64,000 nt of DNA from contig NC_081836.1 in assembly GCF_030867095.1 (NCBI RefSeq), positions 30,640,338 to 30,704,337 of the forward strand. Direction: 5' to 3'. Shown piece after piece: positions 12,001 through 26,300 of this stretch. The DNA comes from Alligator mississippiensis. Its lineage: Eukaryota > Chordata > Crocodylia > Alligatoridae. The notes beneath the pieces were generated by a model that worked only from the letters and a program-made list of their open reading frames with translations, searched no databases and was not told where the DNA came from. The translations under genes and the position numbers were made by a program. Within the stretch, counting starts at the first letter, position 1. Each line of letters opens with the position of its first letter.

Positions 12001-15000
12001 AGAGTCTGACCACAGATTCTCAAGGAACACTGGCCTATGGAGGTGAGCAGAGTGCTTCTCTTCATTCTGCAGAACTCATTACCACCCAGGGGCAGACCAG
12101 CTAAGAGATGATGGCAAGAATAAAGGGCTGTGCCTGGACAGGTTTTCATTCAGACTCAGTAAATTCAATAAATGGTCACAGAAGGGAAAAGACTTTAAAT
12201 CAGTACAGATGTATGGGGCCAAGAGAGAGAGCATACAACAAGCCCATTCTCCTGAACCCTTCAGCCTGCTTGGTCTAGCAGTACCCAAAAGAAAAATCGC
12301 TGTCCGTGGGCTGATGGCAAATAGCTGTCCCCTAAGTGTTGCTTGTATTATTACTCTGTCTCTGCTCTGAAAGTCAGCATAGTTCCAAGGCAGACAAGGT
12401 TCCTTGGGTGAATTTGATATCTTTTATTAGACCAACCCAAATGGTTGGAGAATAGTTATTAAGCAAGCTTTTGGGTTCAAAAACCCTTCATCAGGCTAAG
12501 GAAGCTGCAGCAGCTGGTGTGTGCTCTTCCTGGATGGAATGAAAAGTAAAGAAGCCAGGGGCTGGGCTGGGCTGGGGAGTCAGTCGCCAGGCAGATTGTA
12601 ATGTGTCAAAAATCCAATGTCTATATTTAGTCCCTGATCTCTAGTATCCAGGAGGTTGATGAAATGGAGCTCATAGGCTTGTCTCTGAGAAGTGTTGTGT
12701 AAGTTTCCCTTGAGGATCAGGACTGAGAGATTGGAGAGAGAGTGGCCCTCCTGTGAGAAATGTGCCCCCACCGGTAATTGGGTATTTCTGTCTTTGATGG
12801 ATTTCCGGTGTGCATTCATTCTGGTGTGCAGTTGTTTGGTCTCTCCTACGTATTTTCCATCAGGGCATTTGGTGCACTGGATGAGATATATCACATTTCT
12901 GGAGGTGCAGCTGTAAGATCCAGGAATGCTGATGGCTCTGTTGTGGGGTGTAGTAATGGTGGGGGTGGTGGAGATGTGTTGGCAGGTTTTGCATTTCTTG
13001 TCCTGGCACGGTCTGGATCCTTTTGGTGTGTTCTGGGCTTGAGGAAGTTTGTTTCTGGTGATGAGGTTGGTGAGGTTCAGTGCTTGTTTGAAGGCTAGGA
13101 TGGGTGGCTCTGGGAAGATCTTTTTAAGAATAGGGTCTCTTTCTAATATGGGTTGCAATTTTTGGAGGATTTTCTGTACAGGTTCAAGGGCGGGGTGATG
13201 CGTCATAACCAGCGGTATACAATTTGTGGGTGTTTTTCTTCTGTACTGCAGCAGTTCTTCACGTGGTATCCAGGTGGCTCTTTCAAACGTGCGATCTACC
13301 TCTCTGGAGGAGTGTCCTTGTTGGGTGAAAGCCTTTTTAAGATTGGTGAGGTGGCAATCTCGGGTGTTCTCTTCAGTACAGATGCGGTGGTATCTGAGGG
13401 CTTGGCTGTATATCACAGCTTTTTTGGTGTGTTTAGGGTGATTGCTGGTTCTGTGCAGATATGTATGTTGGTCTGTGGGTTTCTTGTATACTGTGGTCTG
13501 TATTTTACCCTTCTGGATACTGATCATTGTGTCTAAAAAGGAGATGTTGGTGCTGGAGTATTCTAGAGAAAGTCGGATGGAGGGATGGTGACTGTTGAAT
13601 TTCTGATGGAACTCAATCAGAGATTGCAGGTTCTCAGTCCAAATGATGGAGATGTCATCAATGTATCTTAGGTATAGTAAGGGTTTGATGGTGCAGTTCT
13701 TGAGGAAGTCTTCTTCCAGGTGGCTCATAAAAAGGTTGGCATACTGTGGGGCCATTTTAATGCCCATAGCTGTTCCCATCATCTGGAGGAAGTGTTGATT
13801 ATTAAAAGTGAAATTGTTGTGTGTGAGGATGAAGTGTATAAGGTCAGTAATATCTTTGGGTCTGTATTCTGGGTTGTCCAAGACACTACAGACTTGCTAC
13901 GGAAACTTAAAAACATAGACCACCTTTCCAGCAACACACTCCTAGCCACCATGGATGTTACCAGCCTATATACCAACATCCTACACCAGGATGGCATCCA
14001 AGCCTGCCTTACATATCTACAGGTACAAGATTACAACCCAGAAGGAAGCCCTGTTTTTTTTATTAATACAACAGTTCATACCAACTGGGACTCATATTAG
14101 CAATCTGGTAGAGAGGCTAAAGACTGTGAATGGGTTATGGAGAGTGAGGGACTGTCTGCACTGTGGTGGCAGAGAACTGTCATGTTGCCAATTAAGTAAA
14201 TCTCACCTACCTATTCCTGCTTCACATGCATCAGCCCCAGATCTGAGGTGGTGCGGCACTTCCCACCACCATCCCTGAGCATGTCAGAATGGTCAAAGGG
14301 GTCGATTCTGTTTGGGCTTTTGAAAAATGAAAATTCTAAAAAGTTATTGATAGCCAACACTTTTTTTAATTTCCTTTTTTCCTTGTCAAAGAACTAAAAA
14401 AATGCAAGGTTTTATTAAAATGAAGTCTTGACTACATTTTCTATGAAAAATACTTGGCTTGTTTTAACTAGCTGTGCTCAGCAGACAGTGAATTTGCCTG
14501 TTTCTGCAACAATCATTCACTAGTATGTAGCTAGGGCTTTCTCTCTTCATCCTATTACTGTTGTGGTTTTCTTTCATAGATCTTCTCCAAGCACTCAGGG
14601 ATCTGCTGCAGGATGAGCTAGAGGAGGCTGGCCTAGATTCCAGTTCTGTCCTCTTCACTCAACATGAAGTAGCCAATTTACTGGATACATCTGCTTTTCA
14701 CTCTCTGGTCAGCCTTAGCTAAATATTTCTTCTCAGTTGTCTTTTAAGTTTACTGCAGTGGTTTTCAAACTTTCTAAAGTCATGGAACCCTTTCATTTTA
14801 CTTCTTCTTCTACCACAGAATCCATACCCTGATCTTAAAAGACTTGACATGGCATTAGGCAACCTGAGCCAGCTCAGCAGTGGAGGTGCATGACCTCGCA
14901 GCCCACTCCACCATTACTCCTAGTCTCTTGTAGAACCCTTGATGACTAGGGTTCCATATAATACAGTTTGAAAACCAGTGGTCTGTTGCATATTGTCTTG

Positions 15001-17322
15001 GTTCCAAAGCTCACCTCAGGTCAAAAACTTCATGGGTCTTTATGAAAGTTTGTGTGTTGGCTAGACCAGCAGTTCCCAAACTATGGGTTCAAATGGGGTC
15101 AGGGCTCTAACAAATAAGATTGCAGCCCCACAGAAATTAATTTATAGCAGTTCTCTTTGGACCAGGAGTGGTTTGTAAGCCCAGAAGTGGGGCCACTGCA
15201 TGAAAAGATTGAGAATTGCTGGACTAGACATTGCAGAAATAAATAGCGCTGGTGAGATCTCTCTGAAAAATCAAAGAGGGCAAAGACAAAAGAGCTCTCT
15301 TTCACTCATCCTTTAATTTTTTGAAAGGAGAAGCTGGACTTTCATCCTTTAATCACTAAGATTATAGGAAATTCCATAAAGGACCTCCAACTTCATATGC
15401 TTAATAAATAAAAATTTGTAATGCCTGTAAGGAAGTGGCTGATGTAATTTGTCTAGTGTGTCAGTTGAAAAATTTATCACAGCAAAACTATTTTATTGAT
15501 TTCATTGCCTCAGGGGCCAACTTATGTCATTTTGATAACGATAAGGAAGGAAGTTAGATGTGGTAAATCTCTTCCAACTACTGCCAAGTTTAAAACAATG
15601 TGAGAATTCACCATGGTTCAGTTGTTTCGCTTATCACATGGCTCAAAGGCTGAATATCTGTGGAATACAAAGCCACAGTTGGATTATAAAATGTGATGTT
15701 TGATTTGTTTTCTGACAACACAAACCATCTGTGAAAATTATTTTGAATAACATTATTCCCTGCATGTAAAAAAATAGACATTCTTGCATTGTAACCACAG
15801 ACTCAGGGTAAAGGTTAAGAAATCACTCACCATGTGTGCATCTATGCATTTTAGACTTTTGACTCTGTCAGCTCTAATGACAACGAGGAACTGGAACAGT
15901 TGCAACTGGAAACGACAGATCTACGGCAAGAAGTGCGAAGGCTGAAGGTGAGGTTTGTTTTTTGAGCAAGTTGTCTTGTCCTGTTCCTTCTGCCAGAATT
16001 CATATTAGTAATACACAAGGGTAGCATAACTACTAGGAGGGTGCTCTGTGCATATTACATCCTTTCATTCCTAGGCATTTGCTGTAGAGAGTATCCACTT
16101 TGGATTCTATTCAATACAAATTGTTACAGAGGAGACTGTCACAGTGTACTCTCTCCTGTAAAACTTATTTTTTGTCTGTTCCTTGTTTTTGCTGCTTTGT
16201 CCTTTCCTTGTTGTTTCTGCTATCGTTAAAACAACAGTTGTTTGTGCTGAAAGTGTGAGATCACTATTTTTCTAAGAAAAACCATGGAGGCAGGTATGTG
16301 TCTTAGAAAAATACAAAGCACCAAAAACAAATCAATGAAATCCTCTTCACAACCTCAGTAAAAATCCCGGAGATCTAACCCATAGGCTAGGTACAAACAG
16401 TCAAAAAGCCCAAGCAGCCTTTGCAGGTTAGTCTAACCTGCACAGATTAAATTGAAACAGAAGTGAACAGACATTTACCTTTGATTCAGAAAATGCAGCC
16501 ACATGTCTGCACTGGCTCAGGCTAAAAGCTGGGAGGTGCTAGAGCATGGATCTCTGTCTGTGTGTTCACTTCCTCTTCCTGCTGCCCCCAAGGTCTCTGG
16601 GATTTGCAGTCCAGAATTACAGCAGCAGGACTCTGCAGGGTTCTCATCACTTCTTTTTCCTGCTTCCAGGTGCTTCTGGGATTTGTAGTCCACAGTTGCA
16701 GCCAGCAGTAAATTTGAATGGGGGAAGGGGTGTGTAACCACGCTCCCTGGCCCCAGACCCTAGCTGGGGTTTGCCTGGTGGGGACAGTCCCCCACACTGT
16801 AGACTGGACTGCATCCCCAGATGGGCTTGCCCCCTCCCCGCACCTTGTCAGCCAGCCCTCACTGCTCCAGCTAGGGAACAGAGGGGTGGGGCCAGCCCTG
16901 TTCTTTGGAGCAGACATCTCAGCCCAGCCCAGTCCAGGGCTGGAAAGCATGCTGGGGGACTGTGATTTTAACTTGAACCCGAAAGGGGTCTAGGACAGAA
17001 GTTTTGTAAACTGGTTTGACCCAAATCAGTTAACTCTGGTACTATATTCAGTAGGGTTTATCTTAAGCCAGTTTCAGCCATTTTGAAATTGGTTTATTTG
17101 CACTCAACTTCTGTCCTGTTACAGGTTTAAACCAGTTTCTGATCACTTAAACCAGTTTATGTGTAACTTCTGTCCCTAGCCCTGTTGATAACCCCACTGT
17201 TACATTCATAATTGTGAAAAGGTAAATTTTTCAAATACACTGTGGCCAGCAAAAATGCAGCAGCCATCTACACGCCTGTCTTCTTAAAATATTGCTTAAA
17301 ATCTATATATCTATGTATCTAT

Positions 17323-17361
<39 letters not shown>

Positions 17362-20300
17362 TATATATCTGTATATCTATATATATATAAGGGCTTAGTC
17401 TGTCTGTCTGTCTGTCCATAACATTCATGGGAGGTGTGCCTCCCGGCAGGGCATGACTCCAGACAGTGCTGCATGCAGGGCAAATTGCCCGTCAAGAATG
17501 ATGGTGGGGATGGAGCACTGCCATGATGGCAGGGACAGAGGGGATGGAGTAGTGGGGAAGGGAGGGTGGCGCGGGGCTGGATGCAGAGTGTGGGATGGAG
17601 AATGATGGTGGAAATCAAGTGCCACCATGACGGTGGAGGCGGAGTGGGGGTGGGGGGGGGTGAAGCCAGCACTGCTGCCCTCACCCCCCCTCCCCAGCCC
17701 TGCTCCTTGGAGGTGGCAGCGGCAGTGCGGGATCGTGGCAGAGGGGGACAGTGGGAATGAAGTGGGATGGCAGAGCACCATGACGGAAGGGATGGAGCTG
17801 GGAGGCAAGGCCAGCACCTCTGGCCTCATTTCCCCCACCCCCCTGGCCCTGCTTCTTGGAGGTGGCAGTGGCTGCAGCGTGGGGTGGTGGCAGCGCAGCA
17901 CTGGCCTTGCCTCCTCCCCTGTCCCCACCATCACGTGTAATTTGCTAGTTCTTAAAATATTGCTCTTGTGCAGAGAAAATTCAGGTCCATAGTATTCCTT
18001 AGTGAATGCACTGTTAAATGTGACACCTAATCAAATGAAAATCTGCCTTTCAGTCTCTCCTGAAGGAGGTGGAGAACAGCAAGAAGTCAATGGAGGAAGA
18101 ACTTCAAAGACTGAACCAGGTTAGTGAAAAGATTACTGATGCTTTGTCTCACTGGTTGTGTGTGGTGTTTACCTCAATGCTGCCTCACTGCCGGATAAGA
18201 TAAGGGAAAGGTTTGGGGATCTTACCTTGCAGTTTCCACACACCCAAGCCTGCAGCTTAAACTAAGTCACCATCTGTACTTGTTATAAATTATTGGTAGT
18301 GCTGCAGTACCAAGATGTTCTAGCCAGGAATGAGGACCTGATTGTACTGGCTATTATGTGCCCACATAATGAAAGGATGGAGTCCACTACAAGCAGCTTA
18401 AATTTAAATAAAGGAGCAATAACAATTTTGTGTCTCATGGAGAAGCATCTCCATTTCCAATGAAAACAGGCCCTCAAGCTGGCAGTGCATCCATTATTTT
18501 AGCTACAGTGCAACTCTAGTTCCATACATCTCTAGGTTCTAGCCCTGTGTTGCAATGACATAGTTACAAGGGAAAAGATAGCCAGAATGGGTGAAGGCTT
18601 TCCATATGGCACTATTGGAAAAACAATAGTGGCTTATTCTGAGAGCAGCTGAGGGAAAGCTGGTTGGCTGGCCCTGCATTGATGGCTGACCCTGACGCGG
18701 ATGCTGTAATGAATGCTCCTTATTGCTTCTAGAAGGCTCTGGGCTTCCTCTCTGAGAATCGGACCCTGCACAGCAAGCTACAGATGGCTGAGGTGGTGCA
18801 GCGACAGGCTCGCAGTGCAGAGCAGGACTATGAGGAAGTGATCCACCTGCTGGAGACAGAAATCACTGAGCTGAAAGCTAAGCTGGCAGGGAAGAAAGCA
18901 AAGCATGTCTCTGAAGCAGAGGTGATGTGTCTGTATCTGGGAGGGCTGGCTTGGGGGCCAGGGGGCTAATGGAAAGGGCCATTTCTTTAAAAAAAATGGA
19001 TTTATTTTATGGATGGGTTATAATTCATAACACTGAAGCTGGCAGAATTGTAGGGCTCATGTTCATACTTAGTATGGCTTCCAGTAATCAGCTCACAAGA
19101 AAAGGCTTCCTTTACAAAGATGAGCACTTATGGCTAGCTCTGACATGGCAGAAACTAGCACATTGTGATACCAGGTGACTCCAGCTCATTTTCTTGTTTT
19201 ACTTACCCCAGTCTCCCAGTTTGAGCCTTCACCTCATAGCCAGTAATTCTGATGTTGGGCTTGCTTCGGAAGCAGGTTCCATTTTAACAGTTTCCCAGTG
19301 CAGAAGTCATTCCTGGGCCTGCCATCTCAAGCATTCCTCATGGGGCAGAACTGCATAAGCAGGAGAGAAGCACATGGAAGATGGGTCTCAGACCCAGGCA
19401 AATTATGGTGGTGGCTAATGGCCATGGGATGTGTACTTGCCAGCAAACTTTTTCTTGTAGCACATTAGCGTAACTAGACCTGGGCCCCACTTATAAGATG
19501 ATGTGAGACTCTCCCCCTGAGAGTCTTTACCATGGCAGGGGCAGCCCTGTGTTGCTTAGCTATAAAAGCTGGGCACTGCAGCCCTGTACCCAGTAGTGCA
19601 TCTGGAGAATAGCATGCAGGGGGTGAGCAGCAGTAGCAGGTGCCTTCCCTGTGCAGGCCGCCTGGGCAGGTAAAACTTCCTTTTCCCCCTACCTACATTA
19701 GTTGGTGCATCCCTTGTTGTGGGTGCTCAATGAGCTCACTGTGCCTTTGCTATAACATAACTTAATACTTTTCTTTTTTTCTTTTCTGCCCCTTAAAAAT
19801 TCTCACTTTCTTAATCCAGCGCACTTTATTGGAGGTAAAAATTGAAGCTCTTTTTGCTTCCTTAGTGAGATATTTTTAGATTTCCAAGTGTAGGTGCTGT
19901 GGGAGAAGATAGTTTATTTGTGCCCTTAGCTGCCTTCTTATGTAGCCCTGAAAAGTGCTAGTAGGATGGTAGTCTCACAGCAGCTTTCTAATCCTGGCTC
20001 AGGGAACCTAATTACTCTGGACCTGGCATTTGCTTCTATTCCCAAGATACTCTGACATTGTGTTAGTGCTTTCAAGGGTCTCAGTTCTGCTTTCACAATC
20101 ACCTTTCTCTTCCTTCTGTTTGCAAATTCCTGCCTCATTATTTTTATTCCAGGGAGACATTCTGGAGCTGAAAAAAAGATTGTCCCTGGCTGATGGTCAA
20201 TTACGGAAATCTGAAGTCACACGGAAGCGCCTGGAAATCTGCAACAGAAAGTTGTTCTTGTTTGTGCAGGTGAAGTATTGAAATGTGGCAATTATCTATG

Positions 20301-23300
20301 AAACCCTTAGCATGAAATGCATGTTACACTTAGACCATACTAAGCATACTTAAAAAGCAAACATCCATATGTTAAAACTCATTAACTCATGCTAAGTCCC
20401 CTCTGAGCATCTCAAAGTTGCATCACTTCAGAAGTGGGTTAACTCTGGGCTTTGCTACATGGCTTATGTTAGGGTAACTTCAGTCTGCTCCACAAAGATA
20501 AAATGAGCTATTTGCAGTCCTCAAGGATCCCAGGATGCACCTCTTCCAGCTGCCTCAGCCTCCCCCCATCTACTGCTATAGACCAAAACAACCCTTCCTC
20601 TATGTGGAAGTGTATGCTGACCTAATAGAATCAATGTGATTCTGCTCTGGAAAGTGGGCCATGACCCCAGGAACCCACTTCATAGGTTCATTAACTCTGA
20701 GTAGCATGAAGCTTTACTCTTAGTGAGTCCATTGCACCCACACCACAATGAGTGCTGGAATGTCATGTCATGGAGGAACTGGGTTATTGGATCTAGTTGC
20801 CATTCTTCCCCATGGAGGTGAACAGAATTGGCTGTAAATATGACTGCAATTGCATCAGTCTACTGTGCCATAGAAACTCCAGCTCCATTGGTGATTATCA
20901 ATATGCAGTTCAGCTGTTTGGACTGGTGCAGGAATTTTGCCTATTTGGTGTTAGGTATTCCTTTTGAACTTAATTGCTATAGGCCTGACTCCTTGAAGGA
21001 AGAAAGGAACTGTACCTTGTGAGGAAACAAAAAAGTAAAATGGAGACCAGATTCTACCTCAACAGATTTGGAGGAGGAAGAAATTAGAGATCTCTAGAGT
21101 TACTGTACTATGTACTGGCTTAAATAGGGATAGATACTAGATACTGAAGTATATAGGTACTGATAGGACTCTTTCTTGGAAGCAAACAGCACTGAACTTT
21201 GGGTGACTACTCAGTAGACCAAAATGTCTTTCTCATACATATACCTAAGCAGTGCTTGGAAATTCTCCATCTGTGCATGTTAATGGCTCTATCCATTCAA
21301 GAACAGGAGTAAAGCATAGGAGAATAATGGTAAGAGTACACATGGTTGTGTCTACACAAGATGCTTTACTATGCAGTAGCGTAGTTTACTGCTCAATAAG
21401 CATGCATATCTACATGTGCACACACTTACTGAGCAGTAAATTTAGCTAATCTTGAGCAAATCTGTTACCTGCAAATGTAAGTAGCAAATGTACTTGCGAT
21501 TAGTTACTGCGCAGTAGCGCCCGTGTAGACACCTGACCTGGAACAAATCTGTTCCCGGTCAGCCAGCCAGTAGGGGGAGGGACTTTGCTTAATGCCCCCA
21601 GAAGCTACCTGCTGCTGGGGTGGGCCCTGCCACTGGAGCCCAGGCAGGGACTATGTACCCCTGCCCTGGCAGCGGGGAGCTCCAAGCCCCCCGCTCTGAG
21701 ATCGTGATCAAGTTCCTGATCTCGCCCTCACTTTGCCATCTCAGCTGAGGAGAAGGGGGCTTGGAGATTCTTATCCCCAAGCGCTAGCTCCGCAGTTGCA
21801 GGGCTAGCACTGGAAGATTCTTATCTCCCAGCATTAGCGCTGCAGTCGCAGGGCCAGCACTTAGAGATAAGGATCTCCCAGCACTTGCCCCACGACTGGG
21901 GAGCTGGTGCTGGGAGCTCCCTGCTGGCAGGGGCTGTGGAGCCTGTTCCCTGCCTAGTTCCATGATCACGTAGCTGGGCGGGGAACAGACTCTCCAGCCC
22001 CCATCCTGCAATCATGGAGCAAGGGGCTAGGAACTATCCCAGTCAGGAGCAGGTCTCAGTCCCATGCCCTGATTGGGTGATTGAGGCATGGGGCTTGGAA
22101 AGAGCTGCAGGGATGGGGCAGGTCCTAGTCCCCTGCCCTGTCCACTGGTGGGGCAGCTAGTAGCAAGCCCTCAGCTGGGTGGGGATTCCCCACTCAGCCT
22201 GGGGCTCGCTGCTAACTGCCCCATTGGTGCATCAGGTCAGGGAGCTGGCACCTGCCCCTTCCCTGCAGCTCTTTCCAAGTCCCTTGCCCCAATCAGGAAG
22301 CTGGGGCCAGGAGTTCCCTGCTGCCAGGGCAAGGGAACATTTTTCCTGCCCCAGCAGCAGGCAGCCCCCCAGGAGCAGGGTGCAGTGTAAACTGCTCCCA
22401 TATCTAATACATGTGTAGATGCACCCACATTGAAAGATAGTCTGACAAACTCTTCTTTTGAAGTTTTTAAAATTTTGCTTCTGATATATTTTAGTAACTA
22501 TATTAATATGCGCAATTTAAACGTGACTGTGGATTTGCATAGACTGTGATTTTTGCTTGTGTTACAAAGGGCCTTGAGATATTAGCTTCAAGGGCAGTGA
22601 ATAAACAGAAGCTGATTACTGTCATACTAAATCTGATCTCTAGCAACCATCCTAGTGTTCATTCTCTGGAATGTTCCAGTTCTATAAGTCTGTGATACTA
22701 TTTTCCTTCTTTTTACCTTCACAGAATGTACACAAGGTTCTGAGCAAATCCAGCCATTTACCAGATGAGAAAAGGTTGGGGAAGGCTTCTGGGAACTGTA
22801 ACTGTATACCTGAAATGACCTTGTTTAGACTGTTCTCTGCCTGATGTGTTATAGGGGCCAACTGCTGTTGTTGCTCCTTATCTGCATTTGCTAAAGTCTC
22901 TAGTCTGTTTGTAAATGAAATAGATAAAAAAAAATCTTGTGATGAAGGATATATCAACACAATCTCCGTGCCATGTTGGGGAGCTTTGCTATGGAGCAGG
23001 CCCTTCCTGTTCTAGCCTACACACACTCAGTCCCGGAACTGAAGCTACATTAGAGCAGGGGTTGGCAACCTACTGCCTATGGGCTGGATCCAGCCCACAG
23101 AACCAGGTGATCCAGCCCACAGACAGGGCTTTGGCAGTATGCTTCCCTGGGGAAAAGTGCTGGCTGCACGCACTCTTCCTTTGCTGCTATGACCAAATGC
23201 CCCAGACTTGAATTGGGTTGATCTTGTCTGCAGCCTTAAAAGGTTGCTGACTGCTACCTTAGGGTAATGCTGGGTGAGTGCCAATAAACATGGGCAACAC

Positions 23301-26300
23301 AGAGCTAAGAGCAGTGCTGGACACATACTAAGGCAGATACTCTGCGTATCATGTTCCATGTCAGAACTAGGCATGGAACAGGAATAAGTAGGCAAGGCAT
23401 GCTTTGTGGTGGCAGTCTGGGGGATAGCATGGAGGTTCATAGATTCATAGATGCTAGGGTCGGAAGGGACCTCAATAGATCATCGAGTCCTGTCGAGGTG
23501 GATTAGACATGCCTCAAAATACCAGATTGGGGCTCAAAGAGATTTGGCTTCAATTCCTATGGTGTTTAGTGACCTTAAGCATACCACCTAGGCCCAAATT
23601 TTTATTATAGGGTCATAGGCAATGGGTAGGGAGGGCATGGGGGGGGGCAGGGGCACGTGACCCCCCTGAGATTGGCCCCTGATTTGGCACCACTCAGGAT
23701 GGGGCATTTTTTTTGCTGCGTGGGCTGGCGGTGTGTTGGGGAGGCTAAGCTGTGGCACAGAAGTATAGGAGTGGATATGGAGCTTTTGACCTGCGTCCAG
23801 GCCTGCCCACAAATTGTGCCCCCCCCAGACTCAGGAGGCACCAGTTACCCCTGTACAGGGTCATAAATAGTCTCATTTTCAGAGGTCCTGATAAGGTTAA
23901 GTCAGAGATGCAGAATTTAAATCTGCCTAACTTGCCTAACATTTGCTGGTATTTGGTTGTAGACCAGTCTCCACTTCTGACGTCTGTTACTGAAATCAGG
24001 AGTTGTTCTTTCTTGCCCAAATTCAAGTGAATGGGCTGTAAATCTCTGTAAAAGGCTATAAGGATACTGTCCAAACCTGTCATCTCAGCCCACAAACTGG
24101 ATCAACCTCTTCACTTCTATTTGTTGGACAAATCCATTGATTCTGTGTGTCTATGTCCAAAACAAGTGTCAGAGCTCTGATTTTTTTTAACTGATCAAAA
24201 AAAATTGTATCTAAATGCAAATGAGCAACCCTATAACAAGAAGCAAGTGCATAAATGTGATTGTGGGGGAAGCAGATTTCAAATTCAAGTTTCCAAAGGG
24301 GTGATTTTCCAAATAACAATAAAAAATGCTTGAAAAATTTGAAAAATGCAAATACTTTGACAACATCTTGGTAAAATTTCCTATCTGATTAAAGCACAAC
24401 TGTGCTAAAAGAGCTAATGCTTAATCCTAATCCTAGTTCTAAAAAAAGCAAAACTCCTGTGACGCTGAGAGAGGAAGATGAAATGCACATGCATAAACTT
24501 TGTAATGAACTGATGGTTTCCCTCACAAGTTATTGGTCAGAGTCTCCAATGCGTTGCTCATGTTATCATGGAAAGACCAGCTCATCATCTTTTATTTTTA
24601 AGAGACAACAGTGAGACTTTGGAGGATAAAACAGAAGTAGTGTCGGACACATCTCTCCCATCTTCAGATCTGATTGATTTATTGATATTGGAAGCTAAAG
24701 AATTATTGGAGCCCATCCTATCGAACACAAAGGAAGGTAGGTTCTGTAAAAACCTCTCGGTGACCAGTCAGTTGTCCAGGGGTAATTTCAAAAGAAGAAT
24801 TTGAAGTTAAGCAACTCCAGAGCATGTTCATTTTGGTGAAATTTACAGTGTCACCCACCCCTACATACTTGCATGTTCCACCAATTTAGAATTTAGCAGG
24901 GGTCTGTCTCACTTGTGCATGAATGTGTATCTTACACTCCATCCCCAAGATGAGTTATCTTTGAACCGGCTTATGGAGTCAGAGCATACAGGAGTTTGAG
25001 GCACTCAAATTAGTGTAACTTTTCCCCAGGGAGTGGAAAAAAGAAGTTTAGCAAGAAAAGCAACAAACAGAAGGTAGAAGATGTCTTTCATATATCAGTT
25101 CTATCAACTTAGACCCTTGGGGTACCTATACACGTGCTCCAGTGTGTTCTGATTCCAGTATGTTGGAGTGAATTTGATTAATTGAGTCTGCTGGAGCGTT
25201 CTAATTAGAACTCTCCAGCATGCTGTGGTGTCACATGTATTCAGTGACCCTCTGTTTCAAAATAGCAGCAGGGGGACTTTTAATTAAAGCTCATCAGATG
25301 CCATTTTGAAACATGAGACTGAATACATGAGATGCTGCAGCATTTTAATTAGAGTGGCTTCTGAGAGCTGCTCTAATTAAAACATCCCCCCCCGCCCCCG
25401 ACCAGAGCACATGTATAGGCACCTTTGGAAATAGAAGTTAGTCTAAAGTGATAATTCTCAATCAGGGTGTCGTGGCACTCTGGGGTGCTGCCAGGTCTTT
25501 TGAAGAATCTCTGCAGTGTAAGGAGATAAGTGTTAGGAGATGAGGAGATAAACTGATCAGATAAACATAGGCTCAGGCTTGTCCCTGCCTGGATGATCCT
25601 CCATCCCTGCTGCCCATCCCCTCTGCACAGAAGTAAGTACTGTCTTCTATAAATGAGGTTTTGAAATGTAATTCAGTTCACAAAAGTTATGGAAGGACAC
25701 ATTCAGTCCAGTTAGGGGTGCCTTGAGTCCAAAAAAGTCACTAGTCTAAAGGATTCTAATTTAGTGTTTGAGAGTTCAATTTCACTCTTGTATCTAACAG
25801 TTCTGCACTAAGCTTATAAGGCCCAGACAGGATCCAGGAACATATCACTTTAACTGCACCTGTCAACCTGGTGCCCCTCTGGTCTCTTTCCTTGAGAGCC
25901 AAGTTTTAAGCTGGGGACAGAAGCTACACATAAACTGGTTTAAGTGATCAGAAACTGGTTTAAACCTGTAATAAAACATAAGTTCAGTGCACATAAACCA
26001 GTTTCAGAATGACCAAAACCAGTTTGAGATAAACCTGGTTGAATGTAGTATCAAACTTAACTGACTGAGCGCAAACTGGTTTATAGAACTTCTGTCCCGG
26101 ACCCGCTCCCTGGTATAAGTCAAACCAGAGTCCCCCAGTATCCCAGCATGCTCTGCAGCCTTGGGCAGGGCTGGCCTCTTCCCTCTGCTCCCCAGCTGGA
26201 GCAGGGGTGGGCAGGGGTGGGGGTGTGGCCAGATGCCAGCTCCCACAAGGTGAAGGAGTCAGGGAAGTTTATTCCTCCCTCCCTCCCCTGTCCCACCAGC

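Larger units (their letters stand above)
12389..14046 (-). mobile_element. Penelope-like retroelement with 5' inversion
   Basis: Minus-oriented Penelope-like element in the intron between exons B and C. The terminal region (12389-12545) matches the inverted pair at 51391-51708. Upstream is a long RT/GIY-YIG frame (12580-13881). The next part of the RT lies on the + strand at about 13878-14046 ([25 protein letters not shown]), so the 5' portion is inverted. The two parts share an 11-bp sequence at the breakpoint. Confidence 0.85.

Noticed and set aside
17319..17992. Frames of 121-169 codons
   Set aside because: They translate a microsatellite and a GC-rich retroposon body, giving Tyr/Ile and Pro/His/Ser repeats only.
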